Below, one piece after another: positions 43,824-53,693 of a stretch of 64,000 bases of DNA; positions within the stretch are counted from its first letter, which is position 1, and each line of letters starts with the position of its first letter. Made by a program: the position numbers and the translations under genes. The notes under the pieces were generated by a model that was not told the DNA's origin, ran no database searches, and saw nothing but the letters and a program-made list of their open reading frames with translations. This DNA comes from Lachnospiraceae bacterium (GTDB lineage Bacteria > Bacillota > Clostridia > Lachnospirales > Lachnospiraceae), in NCBI GenBank assembly GCA_017428105.1, contig JAFRRM010000015.1, positions 62,001-126,000 of the forward strand, given 5' to 3'.

Positions 43824-45050
43824 TCATTCCTTGCCGGCTTCGTCCGGCTCGTCCGCCGGTCCTTCTGCAGGGCTTTCCGCCTTGCCGGACAGCTTCTTCA
43901 GCGTCTGCGCGGCAAATTCGCGGCCGCCGATGCCGAACGCCACCGCGAACGCGACCGCCAGCGCGCCGAGCACGCCGATGAACGCGTACGTGACGATCCG
44001 GGACGCGATGCCCAGCTGCGTCAGCACCATGAATCCGGCTGCGGCGAAGATCACGCCCTTCACCGGCACGGCGTACGTACCCAGGCTGGTCTTTTTCAGC
44101 GCGTTTTCAGCCAGGCGCGCCAGGATCACGGCCAGCACGAAGATGATGACGGCGGCCAGCACGTTAGGCAGGTATCTGATGACCGTGGCGCCGATGTCCT
44201 TCAGCACCGTGAAGCCCAGCATGTTGAACGCCTCCACCGTGAAAAAGATGAGGATCAAGGCCTGCAGCGTCACATTGACGATCCGGGACAGCGAGAACTT
44301 CGCTCCCGTATCGCCCATCGCGCCGCGCAGTCTGGCGTCCGCGCCGGTGCTGGCGATCAGTTTTTCCGTGATCTGCCCCGCGAAGCGGGCGATCACGACC
44401 CCCACCCCGACCAGCAGGCACGCCACGAGGATCTTCGGGATCGCGTTGAAGATCTTGTTCAGCATCGCCACCGCGGGCTCGGAGATCGCCTCGATCTTCA
44501 GCACCTTCAGCGCCACGATGATCACCGGAATGATGATCAGCACGTACACGATGTACGCCAGCGTGGTGGACAGCCGGGCCGAATCCGGCACGTCCACGCC
44601 CGCTTTTTCCTGAAGGGCGTCCACCCTGATCCGCCGGAACACGGGGATCAGCAGCTGGCGCAGCAGCCGGGCCGCGAAAAAGCCCACCGCCAGCACGATC
44701 ACGGCCGCGATGATGTTGGGCAGATAATTCCAGACCTGATTGACGAGATTCAGGATGGGCTGCGCGACATTGTCCGCATGGAGCGCATTCAGGATCCCGG
44801 GCACGAACAGGATGAAAACGATGAAATAGACCAGTTTGCCGATGAACCGGACCGTGCCGCCGGGATTGTCGGCCGTATCGAAGCGCCCCATGAAGCCTTT
44901 GATCCGGGGGAACTTCAGCAGCCGGGTGATCAGCCATTTGGCGATCGCCGCGGCGAGGAAGGCCAGGGCCAGCAGCAGCAGTGCGTGCACGACGGCGCCG
45001 GCGCTGGTCGCGAAGAAATCGCTGAGTGTCTTGCCGATTTTCTCAAACAT
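43824..45050 (-). CDS. multi-helix membrane protein with TM_helix repeats (CmpX-like)
   Basis: A 408-residue protein with repeats of conserved membrane helices (VIVLAVGFFAARLLRQLL, ACLLVGVGVVIARFAGQI, IFVLAVILARLAENAL), as in the TM_helix family related to mechanosensitive channels. The C-terminus is acidic (PAEGPADEPDEAGKE). It may respond to membrane tension; the role is inferred from family only. The ATG at 45050 has AGGAGG before it. An upstream extension to 45302 in the same frame has no family support. Confidence 0.85.
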   Translation of the reverse strand: MFEKIGKTLSDFFATSAGAVVHALLLLALAFLAAAIAKWLITRLLKFPRIKGFMGRFDTADNPGGTVRFIGKLVYFIVFILFVPGILNALHADNVAQPILNLVNQVWNYLPNIIAAVIVLAVGFFAARLLRQLLIPVFRRIRVDALQEKAGVDVPDSARLSTTLAYIVYVLIIIPVIIVALKVLKIEAISEPAVAMLNKIFNAIPKILVACLLVGVGVVIARFAGQITEKLIASTGADARLRGAMGDTGAKFSLSRIVNVTLQALILIFFTVEAFNMLGFTVLKDIGATVIRYLPNVLAAVIIFVLAVILARLAENALKKTSLGTYAVPVKGVIFAAAGFMVLTQLGIASRIVTYAFIGVLGALAVAFAVAFGIGGREFAAQTLKKLSGKAESPAEGPADEPDEAGKE

Positions 45051-45176
45051 ACGGAACCTCCTGAAAGAACCGGGGAAAGTCCGGGTATAACTGCTTTCAA
45101 TATAAAGCTTTTTCTCCCCGATGTAAAGATATTTGAAAGCGGTCCCCGGGAAAAACAAAAAACCTGCAGCTTTTCC

Positions 45177-45205
45177 TTGTATTTTCCTCCCGTTTGTTCT
45201 AAAAT
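45177..45205 (+). promoter_or_regulatory. sigma-A promoter of gltX
   Basis: TTGTAT (45177-45182), 17 bases, TAAAAT (45200-45205). The leader is only about 30 bases, so no T-box or other long leader is present. Confidence 0.6.
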
Positions 45206-45240
45206 ATTCCCTGTCGAAAAAAAGAAGGCAGGTGTTTGCT

Positions 45241-46713
45241 ATGCTGCAGAGAATCAGAACCAGATATGCCCCCAGTCCCACCGGCCGCATGCACGTGGGC
45301 AATTTGAGGACCGCTTTATACGCTTACCTGATCGCCAAGCATGAAGACGGCGATTTCCTCCTCCGCATCGAGGATACCGACCAGGAACGCCAGGTGGAAG
45401 GCGCCGTGGAGATCATCAACCGCACGCTGGAGAAGACCGGCCTGCTCTGGGACGAGGGCCCGGACAAGGACGGCGGTGTGGGTCCTTACGTGCAGAGCGA
45501 GCGCGTGACTGCCGGGATCTACATGGATTACGCCAAAAAACTGATCGAAAAAGGCGAGGCGTATTACTGCTTCTGCACCAAGGAGCGTCTGGAAAGCCTG
45601 CGCCAAACCCTGACGGTAGACGGAGAGACGAAGGAGATCACCATCTACGACAAGCACTGCCTGCATCTGCCCAAGGAGGAGATCGAAGCCAACCTGGCCG
45701 CCGGCAAGCCTTTCGTGGTGCGTCAAAACACGCCCAATGAAGGCACCACCACCTTTACCGACGTGCTGTACGGCGACATCACCGTGCCCAACGCGGAACT
45801 GGACGACATGATCCTCCTGAAATCCGACGGCTTCCCCACCTACAACTTCGCCAACGTCGTGGACGACCACCTGATGGGCATTTCCCACGTGGTGCGCGGC
45901 AACGAGTACCTGAGCTCCGCCCCCAAATACACCCGCCTGTATCACGCCTTCGGCTGGGAGGAGCCCGTATACGTGCACTGCCCGCTGATCACGGACGAGC
46001 ACAAGAAGAAACTCAGCAAGCGCAGCGGCCATTCCTCTTACGAGGATCTGGTGGAGCAGGGCTTCGTGGACGAGGCCATCGTGAACTACGTGGCGCTGCT
46101 GGGCTGGAGCCCCGAGGACAACGAGGAGATCTTCAGTCTGGAGGAACTTGTCAAAAAGTTCGATTACCATAAGATCAACAAGTCCCCGGCGGTCTTTGAC
46201 ATGACCAAGCTCCGCTGGCTCAACAGCGAATACATCAAGCGCCTGTCCGACGAGAAGTATTACGAACGCGCCTTGCCGGAAGTGCGGAAAGTCATATCGA
46301 AGCCGCTGGATCTGAAGAAGATCGCGGATCTGATGAAGACCCGCATCGAAGTCTTCCCGGATATCGCCGAACCCATCCGCTTCTTCGAGGAACTGCCGGA
46401 ATACGGCGTTGACCTGTACACCCATAAGAAGATGAAGACGGACACCGCGGTCTCGCTGGAGATCCTGCGCGATCTGCTCCCCCGTCTGGAGCGGCAGGAG
46501 GATTATTCACTGGAAGGCCTCAAGGAATACCTGAGCGCTTACATTACGGAGACCGGCCGCAAGACCGGCCAGGTCCTCTGGCCTCTCCGCATCGCGGTCT
46601 CCGGCCTCGCGAACACCCCCGGCGGCGCCTACGAGATCATGGAGATCCTCGGGAAAGAGGAGAGTCTGGCCCGTATCCGCCAAGGCATCGCCAAGCTGGA
46701 AGCGGCGGGTTAA
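45241..46713 (+). CDS. gltX: glutamyl-tRNA synthetase
   Basis: A 490-residue class I aminoacyl-tRNA synthetase. The HIGH-type motif is [20 protein letters not shown], and the KMSKS-type motif is KKLSKRSGH. It charges tRNA(Glu), and in organisms without GlnRS also tRNA(Gln); which type is present cannot be told from the window. The ATG at 45241 gives the standard N-terminus. The next gene follows after 58 bases. Confidence 0.95.
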   Translation: MLQRIRTRYAPSPTGRMHVGNLRTALYAYLIAKHEDGDFLLRIEDTDQERQVEGAVEIINRTLEKTGLLWDEGPDKDGGVGPYVQSERVTAGIYMDYAKKLIEKGEAYYCFCTKERLESLRQTLTVDGETKEITIYDKHCLHLPKEEIEANLAAGKPFVVRQNTPNEGTTTFTDVLYGDITVPNAELDDMILLKSDGFPTYNFANVVDDHLMGISHVVRGNEYLSSAPKYTRLYHAFGWEEPVYVHCPLITDEHKKKLSKRSGHSSYEDLVEQGFVDEAIVNYVALLGWSPEDNEEIFSLEELVKKFDYHKINKSPAVFDMTKLRWLNSEYIKRLSDEKYYERALPEVRKVISKPLDLKKIADLMKTRIEVFPDIAEPIRFFEELPEYGVDLYTHKKMKTDTAVSLEILRDLLPRLERQEDYSLEGLKEYLSAYITETGRKTGQVLWPLRIAVSGLANTPGGAYEIMEILGKEESLARIRQGIAKLEAAG

Positions 46714-46771
46714 CACAACACCGGGATCTCCGCAGGACGCTGCGCCTGCGGCCCGCTGATCAGGGAATATC

Positions 46772-48604
46772 ATGCCATTCAATACGGAACAGCAGGAAGC
46801 GATCCTGCACAAAGACGGGCCGGCCCTCGTACTGGCCGGCCCCGGTTCCGGAAAAACGACGGTCATCACCGGACGCATTCAGGCACTGATCTCTTTTCAT
46901 CACATTCCCGCTTCACAAATTCTAGTCCTCAGTTTTACCCGGGCCGCCTCCCGGGAGATCGAAGACCGTTTCCGGGAGCAGATCCGCGAGGAAGCTCCCG
47001 TCCGTTTCGGAACCATCCACGCTGTTTTTTATCGGATCTTACGCATCAGCCGCCCGGGGACGGCCTGTTCCGTGCTGTCTCCGGGCACGCGCCGCCAGTG
47101 GATCCGCGAGCTGGCCGCGGAGCTGTTCCCCGGGACGGAAATGCCGCCGGAGCGCATCCGCCAGGCGGAAGACGTCCTGCTGGCCGGCCGCGATAAACCG
47201 GCGGAGGAGGGCCTTTTTCTGACGCCCGAAGAGCAGACGCGGCTGAAGGACGCTTACGCGGAGCGGAAAAAACAGGAAGGCCTGCTGGACTTTGAAGACA
47301 TGCTCGAAGAATGCCGCACCGTGCTGGAAAGCGACCCCGGAGTCCTGTCCCGCTGGCGCAGTCTGTTTCGCTACATCATGATCGACGAGTACCAGGATAC
47401 CAGCCCGCTGCAGCTTTCCCTGCTGAAACTGCTGGCCGGCGGCTCCGCCAACCTGTTCGCGGTGGGCGATGACGATCAGAGCATCTACGGCTTTCGCGGC
47501 GCGGACAGCACGCTGATGCTCCGTTTCCCGCAGGACTTTCCGGGGGCGAAGATCTACCGTCTCTCCGAATGCTACCGCTGCAGCCCTCAGATCCTGTCCG
47601 CCGCCGGCAGTCTGATCCGTCACAATAAACAGCGGTATCCCAAATCTCTGCGGAGCAGGGCTGCGGATGGCCCGCTTCCCGTCCTGACCGGTTTCCGGGA
47701 GAACGGCGCGGAACTCAAGGCCCTGACCCTTCTTCTGCGGAAGGATTGGGAGAAGAGCAAAACGCCCGCTTCCCTGGCGGTCCTCTGCCGCACGCGCTTT
47801 TCCCTGCGCCGTGTGGCGGCGGCCTTAGCCGGGGCCGGCCTGCCTTTCACCTGTGATGAGGGGCCGGAGGGCGATCACGCGCACTGGGTCGCGGAAGACC
47901 TGTTCGCCTATCTGCGCCTGGGCCGCGGCAGCGACCGGAGGGAAGACTATCTGCAGATCCTGAACAAACCGCCGCGCTATCTCAGCCGTCAGCTGTTTCA
48001 GACCGCGCGAGTCGACCGCCGCGCCTTATACGTCATGCTCTGGGAAAAGCCCCGGACCGCCCGGGAATTGACCGATTTTTTCCGCCGGCTGGACCGCCTG
48101 AAAAACATGATGCCTTTCGCGGCGGTGGAATATGTCCGGCATGAGATAGGGTATGATAAATATCTGAAAGAATATGCGCTGAACCGGAACGTCCCGTCTG
48201 CCCCGTTCCTGGAACTGCTGGACAGACTGCAGGAGGAGAGCGCGGCGTTCGCTTCGGTCGCCGAGTGGGAGAATGCCCGCGCAGCGCTGCTGGCAAAGGG
48301 CAGAGAAAAAGAAGAGGAGCGGGAAGGGATCCGCCTGATGACCATGCACGGGGCCAAAGGGCTGGAGTTCGACCGTGTGTACCTTCCTTTCCTCCAGGAC
48401 GAAGAGATCCCCGGCAGCCGCTCCGTCAGCGCGGAGCAGCTGGAGGAGGAGCGGCGCCTCCTGTATGTGGCCATGACCCGCGCCCGGACCGGCCTTTATT
48501 TGAGCTGCACCGTCAAAAAAAGAGGCGGCCGCAGCCGCCCCTCGCGTTTCCTGAAGGAGATCAAAGGCATCCGGACCGGGGAGCCGCGTGACGGCTCCCG
48601 CTGA
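46772..48604 (+). CDS. UvrD/PcrA-like DNA helicase, short form
   Basis: A 610-residue superfamily 1 helicase. Motif I is LAGPGSGKTTVI, motif II MIDEYQDTSPLQ, motif III VGDDDQSIYGFRGA, motif V LMTMHGAKGLEFDRVYLPFL and motif VI RRLLYVAMTRAR. It is about 100 residues shorter than PcrA, mainly in the 2B region and the C-terminal tail. It probably unwinds DNA in repair or replication restart; whether the genome has a full-length PcrA as well is unknown. Confidence 0.93.
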   Translation: MPFNTEQQEAILHKDGPALVLAGPGSGKTTVITGRIQALISFHHIPASQILVLSFTRAASREIEDRFREQIREEAPVRFGTIHAVFYRILRISRPGTACSVLSPGTRRQWIRELAAELFPGTEMPPERIRQAEDVLLAGRDKPAEEGLFLTPEEQTRLKDAYAERKKQEGLLDFEDMLEECRTVLESDPGVLSRWRSLFRYIMIDEYQDTSPLQLSLLKLLAGGSANLFAVGDDDQSIYGFRGADSTLMLRFPQDFPGAKIYRLSECYRCSPQILSAAGSLIRHNKQRYPKSLRSRAADGPLPVLTGFRENGAELKALTLLLRKDWEKSKTPASLAVLCRTRFSLRRVAAALAGAGLPFTCDEGPEGDHAHWVAEDLFAYLRLGRGSDRREDYLQILNKPPRYLSRQLFQTARVDRRALYVMLWEKPRTARELTDFFRRLDRLKNMMPFAAVEYVRHEIGYDKYLKEYALNRNVPSAPFLELLDRLQEESAAFASVAEWENARAALLAKGREKEEEREGIRLMTMHGAKGLEFDRVYLPFLQDEEIPGSRSVSAEQLEEERRLLYVAMTRARTGLYLSCTVKKRGGRSRPSRFLKEIKGIRTGEPRDGSR

Positions 48605-48624
48605 TCCGGTCCCCGGTATGTCCT

Positions 48625-48960
48625 TTACGCTTCCGTAGTGGGGACCAGTTCGTCGAAATCCTCTTCATCGCAGATCTCGTCGAAACGGTCGCACACCGCG
48701 TCGAACAGGTCGTCGTCTTCGATGTCGCCCAGGATGGGCTGTCCGTTGTCATCCTCGCTGTACGCGTACAGGAAGATATCGCCGTCCTCGTCTTCCGCCT
48801 GGTCCACTGGCGTCAGAGCGATGTACTGCTGCTCGTCAAGCGGGAAGATCGCCAGCACGATGCATTCCATCTGCGTGCCGTCCTCCAGCTCCAGCGTCAT
48901 CAGCAGTTCGTCTTCGTAGCTGTCCTCAATGATCTTTTCTTCTCTCAGTTCCATATCCAT
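48625..48960 (-). CDS. DUF1292 protein
   Basis: A 111-residue very acidic protein with the DUF1292 pattern (DELLMTLELEDGTQMECIVL, FLYAYSEDD). Proteins of this family occur across Bacillota and have no proven function. AAGGAGG precedes the ATG at 48960. It is the last gene of a leftward run, 12 bases after ychF. Confidence 0.9.
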   Translation of the reverse strand: MDMELREEKIIEDSYEDELLMTLELEDGTQMECIVLAIFPLDEQQYIALTPVDQAEDEDGDIFLYAYSEDDNGQPILGDIEDDDLFDAVCDRFDEICDEEDFDELVPTTEA

Positions 48961-48972
48961 GTTTGTCCCTCC

Positions 48973-50070
48973 TTATACGTTGAAGCGGAAGAGGACCACG
49001 TCCCCGTCCTGCATGATGTACTCTTTGCCTTCCACGCGGACCTGTCCTTTTTCCTTGGCGGCCGCGTACGAGCCGGCGGCCAGCAGGTCCTTGTAATTGA
49101 CCACCTCGGCGCGGATGAAGCCCCGCTCAAAGTCCGTGTGGATCTTGCCGGCGGCCTGCGGCGCCTTGGTGCCTTGTCTGATGGTCCACGCGCGTGTCTC
49201 TTTCTCCCCGGCCGTCAGGAAACTCATCAGGCCCAGCAGCCGGTAACTGGCGGCGATCAGTTTCTCCAGGCCGGCTTCTTTCAGCCCCAGATCCGCCAGG
49301 AATTCCGCGCGGTCCGCCTCGTCCAGTTCGCTGAGCTCTTCCTCCAGCTTGGCGCAGATCACGAAGCTCTCGCTGCCTTCCGCGGCCGCAAAGTCCCGCA
49401 GCGCCTGCACGTACGCGTTGGACGCGCCGTCGTCCGCCAGATCGTCCTCGCCCACGTTCGCGGCGTAGATCACCGGTTTGGAGGAGAGCAGTCCCAGCGT
49501 CGCGATGAACGCGGCTTCGTCCTCATCCTCCGGCTCATAACTCTTGGCCTGTTTCCCTTCGCTCAGGACGTCCTGCAGCTTCTTCAGGATCTTCAGTTCT
49601 GCCGCCGCGCTCTTGTCCATCATGGCGGCCCTGCCGGTCTTGGCGATGCGCCGCTCAAGCACTTCCAGGTCCGCCAGGATCAGCTCCAGTTCGATGGTCT
49701 CGATGTCCCGCACCGGATCCACGCTGCCGTCCACATGCACGACGTTCCCGTCTTCGAAACACCGCACCACGTGCACGATGGCATCCACCTCGCGGATCGC
49801 CGCCAGGAACTGGTTCCCCAGCCCCTCGCCCTTGCTGGCGCCCTTGACCAGCCCCGCGATATCCACGAATTCGATCACGGCCGGCGTGATCTTCCTGCTT
49901 TTATAAAACTCGCCCAGCAGCCCCAGCCGCTCGTCAGGGACCTCCACGACGCCCACGTTGGGATCGATGGTGCAGAACGGATAATTGGCGGCTTCGGCGC
50001 CGGCCCGGGTCAGACTGTTGAATAAGGTGCTTTTGCCTACGTTGGGGAGGCCTACGATACCGAGTTGCAT
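48973..50070 (-). CDS. ychF: Obg-like ATPase YchF
   Basis: A 365-residue P-loop protein of standard length. The G1 motif is [14 protein letters not shown], followed by [12 protein letters not shown]. The C-terminal TGS-like domain includes [20 protein letters not shown], diagnostic of YchF. It hydrolyses ATP in preference to GTP and is linked to translation and oxidative stress. The family G4 region reads YAANVGEDD in place of NKxD, as is normal for this ATPase. Confidence 0.97.
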   Translation of the reverse strand: MQLGIVGLPNVGKSTLFNSLTRAGAEAANYPFCTIDPNVGVVEVPDERLGLLGEFYKSRKITPAVIEFVDIAGLVKGASKGEGLGNQFLAAIREVDAIVHVVRCFEDGNVVHVDGSVDPVRDIETIELELILADLEVLERRIAKTGRAAMMDKSAAAELKILKKLQDVLSEGKQAKSYEPEDEDEAAFIATLGLLSSKPVIYAANVGEDDLADDGASNAYVQALRDFAAAEGSESFVICAKLEEELSELDEADRAEFLADLGLKEAGLEKLIAASYRLLGLMSFLTAGEKETRAWTIRQGTKAPQAAGKIHTDFERGFIRAEVVNYKDLLAAGSYAAAKEKGQVRVEGKEYIMQDGDVVLFRFNV

Positions 50071-50086
50071 GGCAATACCCGCTTTC

Positions 50087-53000
50087 TTATGGATTGTTTT
50101 TGAACAGGCTGTCCAGAATGTCTTCCGCCTGTCGGATCTTGTCTTCCAGACCGGACAGATCCTGCTCGGGAACGGATTGTTTGACGTTGAGCTCAGGGAG
50201 TTCTTTCTCCGCAGCCGGTTCGGTCCTGATCTCAGGAATCATTTCTTCCGCGGCCGGCTCGGCCTTGATTTCAGGAATCACTTCTTCCGCAGCCGGTTCG
50301 GTCTTGATCTCAGGAATCACTTCTTCCGCAGCCGGCTCGGTCTTGACTTCAGAGATCTTTTCCTTAGAGGCCGGTCCTTCTTTGATCCCGGGAAGATCCT
50401 CCGGATCCGCTGCTTTCTTCTCTGACTCGGGAAGCGTCTGCTCCGCTGCAGCATCCGCAGCTTCTGCCGCATCCGCCGCTTTTTCTTCCTGCGGCAGACT
50501 CAGCAGTTTTTCATCTTCCTGCATTTCAGCCGGAGAGATCACGCGCGCGTGCGCTTCCCCGTTTTCGAAGATGACGGCGGAATTGCCTTCTTCCCGGAGC
50601 CGTTCTGCCTCGTCCAGACGATGCAGCGCGGCGATGCGGTCCTTGGCGTTCATCGGCGGCGCTTCTTCCGGAACGGCGGGCTCTGCATTCGTTTCGGCAT
50701 TTTCCGGGATCTCCGGCAGGACGCTGCCATCCGGCAGGCCTTCTCCGGCCGCTTTCTTGCGGTTGGCTTTCAGGATCAGGGAAACGGCCAGCAGGATCAG
50801 CAGGATGGCCAGGCCGGCCAGGGAGATCAGCATGCCGGGCTTCACGCCTTCGGGCATGTAGCTGATGGTGACCTCATGCTTGCCGGCTGTGACCGGGACG
50901 CCGACAAAAGCGTCCGCCAGGGGCCGGATCTCCGCTTCCTGACCGTCCACCGTGGCTTTCCAGCCGTTGTCGATGGGGATGGAGTAGACCAGCAGGGAAT
51001 CCTTTTCGGCTTCCACCGTGCCGGTGATCCGGGTCCTGAAGGTCTTGTCCGTGAACTCCGTGATGGTCAGCGGATGCTCGGTAATGCGGCCGTAATATTC
51101 AATGAAGTTGTCGATGTTCAGACGGTGCATGGTGCCGCTGATGCTGGAGCCGGATTCGGAAGCGACGAGCTTCAGCACGTCGCCTTCCTCCACGTAGCCG
51201 AAATCGACCAGGTAGTTGCGGTTCAGGCTGTCCCAGACCTTGGATTTCTCACCGTTCACCGTGGCCGTCACTTTGCGGACGGAGCCGGTGACGTGGACGT
51301 AATAGAAGCCGGCCTGGTCCGCCGTGTAGGTCATTTCCCCGCCGGAGGTGGAGGGCGTGACCTTGTCGAAGACGTTGGCGACGCCGACGGTCAGGTTCGC
51401 GTAGCTGTTCTGGCTCTTGACGGGATCGGACGTGGTGGGCTTCCACAGCATGGCCATGTCGTCCGGGATCAGATAGCCCAGCGGCAGCGTGTAAAGGTTA
51501 TGGTACAGATAATGCGCGTTGCCCTTGCGGTCCGTGGCGGAGCTTACCAGCTCGTAGATGGGGCTGCGGGGCAGACGGGCGTCGGTCAGCGTGTATTCGA
51601 CGCCCAGGAACGAATACATGAACGGCGTGGCGCCGGTGATGGCGTAGGCGTTGGTGTTCCCTTCCAGACCGACCTTGCAGTAGAAGTCCGAGATGGCCTT
51701 GTTGGTGGTGGAAGAGAAGATGGACGCGCTGTTGTAGCCGAAATACGCGCCGTCGTTCTTGGTGCGGATGCGCTGCCGCTCGATGCGGGTGAACGTCTTG
51801 CCTTCCTCCGCCTGCTGCACCAGTTCGTCGAAGCAGTCATTGAAGACCATGAAGTCGGAGCGCCTCACGTAGGAAACGCTGGTGACGGCCGTGTTCAGGC
51901 CCATTTCCACGATCAGGACGCAGAGGATCAGCGCCCAGGCCGTGCTTTTCTCCAGATATCCGGCCTTGTGCAGGTAGGCGAACAGCGTGTACAGCGCGAT
52001 GAACGCGATGCTGGCGTAGCAGGCGTAGTACGGGATCTCGGCGGGATCCGTGATGACCTCGAGGATCAGGATCAGACCGATGGCGGCCCACATGATGCGG
52101 ACCAGCGTTTCCTTGCGCACCTCTTCGCCCTTGCGGATGCCTTCAAAGCACATGGTCGTCAGCAGGAAGGTGTACAGGAAGGAGAAGCGGCAGGGCAGCG
52201 AGTTGGGATAATGGAAGCCGTGCCACATGAAGTCCAGCATGTTCATGTTGAAGCTGAGCAGCAGGAAGCCGAGCAGCACCGTGTTGGCGATCTTTTCCCG
52301 GAAACTGACCTTCTTGTTCATGTAATAGAGCGGGATCAGCAGGAAGACCAGCACGCCGGAATAAATGTTGGGCCAGTGGTCCAGTCCGATCTCGCAGTCC
52401 ACCACGACAAGATGGCGGGAGAGCATCTCCACGACGGAGAAATAGTTGGTCAGCGTCCGGGGGAAGACCGAACCGGCCGAGGCCGTGCCCTTGAGCGCCA
52501 TGGCGGCCGGCAGGACCATGATGGCGGCGATGGCGCCCGCCAGCAGCGAGAACAGGCCGAAATTCAGGATCTTTCGGAGCACCTGGCGGCCGGTGAACGG
52601 CGACCAGGCGATCATGCGGTTGATGAAATAGAACACCAGGAACACGCAGAGCATGATGCTGATGTAATAGTTGCAGAGAATGGCCAGCGCCAGGGAAATG
52701 CAGTACAGGAACGGCTTATCCTCCTTGACCAGCAGTTCCAGCCCGTAAAGGGCGATGACCGCCAGCCACAGCACGTCCAGCCACATGACGTTCCAGCTGT
52801 ACGCCGCCAGATAGCCGCTCAGCGCGTAGCAGATGCCGCAGATGGTGATGCCGAAATGCCGGGTGTTGAACCGCTTGGACAGGTACCATGCCATGGCCCA
52901 GCCGCACAGACCGATCTTCAGCACGATCAGGAACGTGATGAACTCGATCATGTATTCCGTGGGCACGAGCACCGCCAGGAAGTGCAGGGGACCGCAGAGA

Positions 53001-53257
53001 TAATACGCAAACAGCGCGGAATAATTGCTGCCCAGGCCGATGTCGAAGGCGTACAGCAGGCTCTTGCCTTCGCGGACCCGGTCCGCCATGTCCTCAAAAA
53101 AGGCGACGTACTGATGATACAGGTCCGTCCGCAGGAAGCAGTTGTCCCCGAAGGGCCAGATCTCCTTGCCCGCAAAGATCCCCAGCATGATCAGGACGGG
53201 GATCGCAAAGGCCAGTATCAGAGGCAGTTTTTCCTGGAAACTCCGCTTAGTTTTCAT
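50087..53257 (-). CDS. YfhO-family membrane glycosyltransferase with repetitive acidic tail
   Basis: A 1056-residue protein with about twelve membrane helices in the first half, an outside domain (about 430-800), a last helix (LISLAGLAILLILLAVSLIL) and a long acidic cytoplasmic tail. YfhO proteins are GT-C-type enzymes that move sugars from undecaprenyl phosphate to teichoic acids or other surface polymers. In Bacillus subtilis YfhO works with CsbB (GT2) and a GtcA-type flippase; the same trio is encoded here. The tail has tandem 13-residue repeats. The start overlaps the GtrA gene by 11 bases. Confidence 0.88.
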   Translation of the reverse strand: MKTKRSFQEKLPLILAFAIPVLIMLGIFAGKEIWPFGDNCFLRTDLYHQYVAFFEDMADRVREGKSLLYAFDIGLGSNYSALFAYYLCGPLHFLAVLVPTEYMIEFITFLIVLKIGLCGWAMAWYLSKRFNTRHFGITICGICYALSGYLAAYSWNVMWLDVLWLAVIALYGLELLVKEDKPFLYCISLALAILCNYYISIMLCVFLVFYFINRMIAWSPFTGRQVLRKILNFGLFSLLAGAIAAIMVLPAAMALKGTASAGSVFPRTLTNYFSVVEMLSRHLVVVDCEIGLDHWPNIYSGVLVFLLIPLYYMNKKVSFREKIANTVLLGFLLLSFNMNMLDFMWHGFHYPNSLPCRFSFLYTFLLTTMCFEGIRKGEEVRKETLVRIMWAAIGLILILEVITDPAEIPYYACYASIAFIALYTLFAYLHKAGYLEKSTAWALILCVLIVEMGLNTAVTSVSYVRRSDFMVFNDCFDELVQQAEEGKTFTRIERQRIRTKNDGAYFGYNSASIFSSTTNKAISDFYCKVGLEGNTNAYAITGATPFMYSFLGVEYTLTDARLPRSPIYELVSSATDRKGNAHYLYHNLYTLPLGYLIPDDMAMLWKPTTSDPVKSQNSYANLTVGVANVFDKVTPSTSGGEMTYTADQAGFYYVHVTGSVRKVTATVNGEKSKVWDSLNRNYLVDFGYVEEGDVLKLVASESGSSISGTMHRLNIDNFIEYYGRITEHPLTITEFTDKTFRTRITGTVEAEKDSLLVYSIPIDNGWKATVDGQEAEIRPLADAFVGVPVTAGKHEVTISYMPEGVKPGMLISLAGLAILLILLAVSLILKANRKKAAGEGLPDGSVLPEIPENAETNAEPAVPEEAPPMNAKDRIAALHRLDEAERLREEGNSAVIFENGEAHARVISPAEMQEDEKLLSLPQEEKAADAAEAADAAAEQTLPESEKKAADPEDLPGIKEGPASKEKISEVKTEPAAEEVIPEIKTEPAAEEVIPEIKAEPAAEEMIPEIRTEPAAEKELPELNVKQSVPEQDLSGLEDKIRQAEDILDSLFKNNP
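50180..50373. repeat. 39-base tandem repeats in the YfhO tail
   Basis: Three clear 39-base units (50218-50256, 50257-50295, 50296-50334) with a degenerate unit on each side. They encode the tail repeat EPAAEEVIPEIK (13 residues per unit). Copy number may vary between strains. Confidence 0.8.
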
Positions 53258-53693
53258 CGGGGTCCTCCTTTTCGTCCGTTTGGTTCTTCCGGTTCTTGAA
53301 GATGAACAGTTTGCTGAACACGTAGTTCAGGATCACCACGATCACGGCGGCGCACAGCTTCATCACCCGTTCGTTTCCTCCCAGCAGATCCACGCCGATG
53401 AAGAGGATGGCCTGCTCGATGCCCAGGGTGATGAGCCGGCCGGCGGCGAAGCGCCCCATCTCCGGCAGCACCGTGCGCAGACGGTAGTCGCGGCTCTCAA
53501 ACACGAAATGCTTATTGGTAAAGTATGCGAACAGCACGGCGGCGATCCAGGCGATCACGTTGGCGATCAGGTAATTGACCCGGAGCCGCAGCAGCCCGTC
53601 GTAGACTACGTAGTTGACCGCCGTGGTCAGCACGCCGAAGATCAGATAGGTGACCGTCTCCCGGTTCAGGAGCCGCTGCAGGACCTTCTTCAT
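53247..53693 (-). CDS. GtrA-family flippase-like membrane protein
   Basis: A 148-residue protein with four membrane helices and the GtrA pattern (FGVLTTAVNYVVYDGLLR, WIAAVLFAYFTNKHFVFES). GtrA/GtcA proteins are thought to move undecaprenyl-linked sugars across the membrane. The ATG at 53693 overlaps the GT2 stop by four bases, and the stop overlaps YfhO. Confidence 0.92.
   Translation of the reverse strand: MKKVLQRLLNRETVTYLIFGVLTTAVNYVVYDGLLRLRVNYLIANVIAWIAAVLFAYFTNKHFVFESRDYRLRTVLPEMGRFAAGRLITLGIEQAILFIGVDLLGGNERVMKLCAAVIVVILNYVFSKLFIFKNRKNQTDEKEDPDEN

Noticed and set aside
45051..45302. N-terminal extension of the CmpX-like protein
   Set aside because: The extension crosses the divergent gltX promoter and leader; a good ribosome site supports the start at 45050.
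50180..50373. CRISPR array
   Set aside because: The units are contiguous, coding, 39 bases long and have no unique spacers between them.
50549..53299. Open frame of about 910 codons antisense to the YfhO gene
   Set aside because: Low-complexity Gly/His/Gln/Asp-rich translation with no domain; YfhO on the other strand is well supported.
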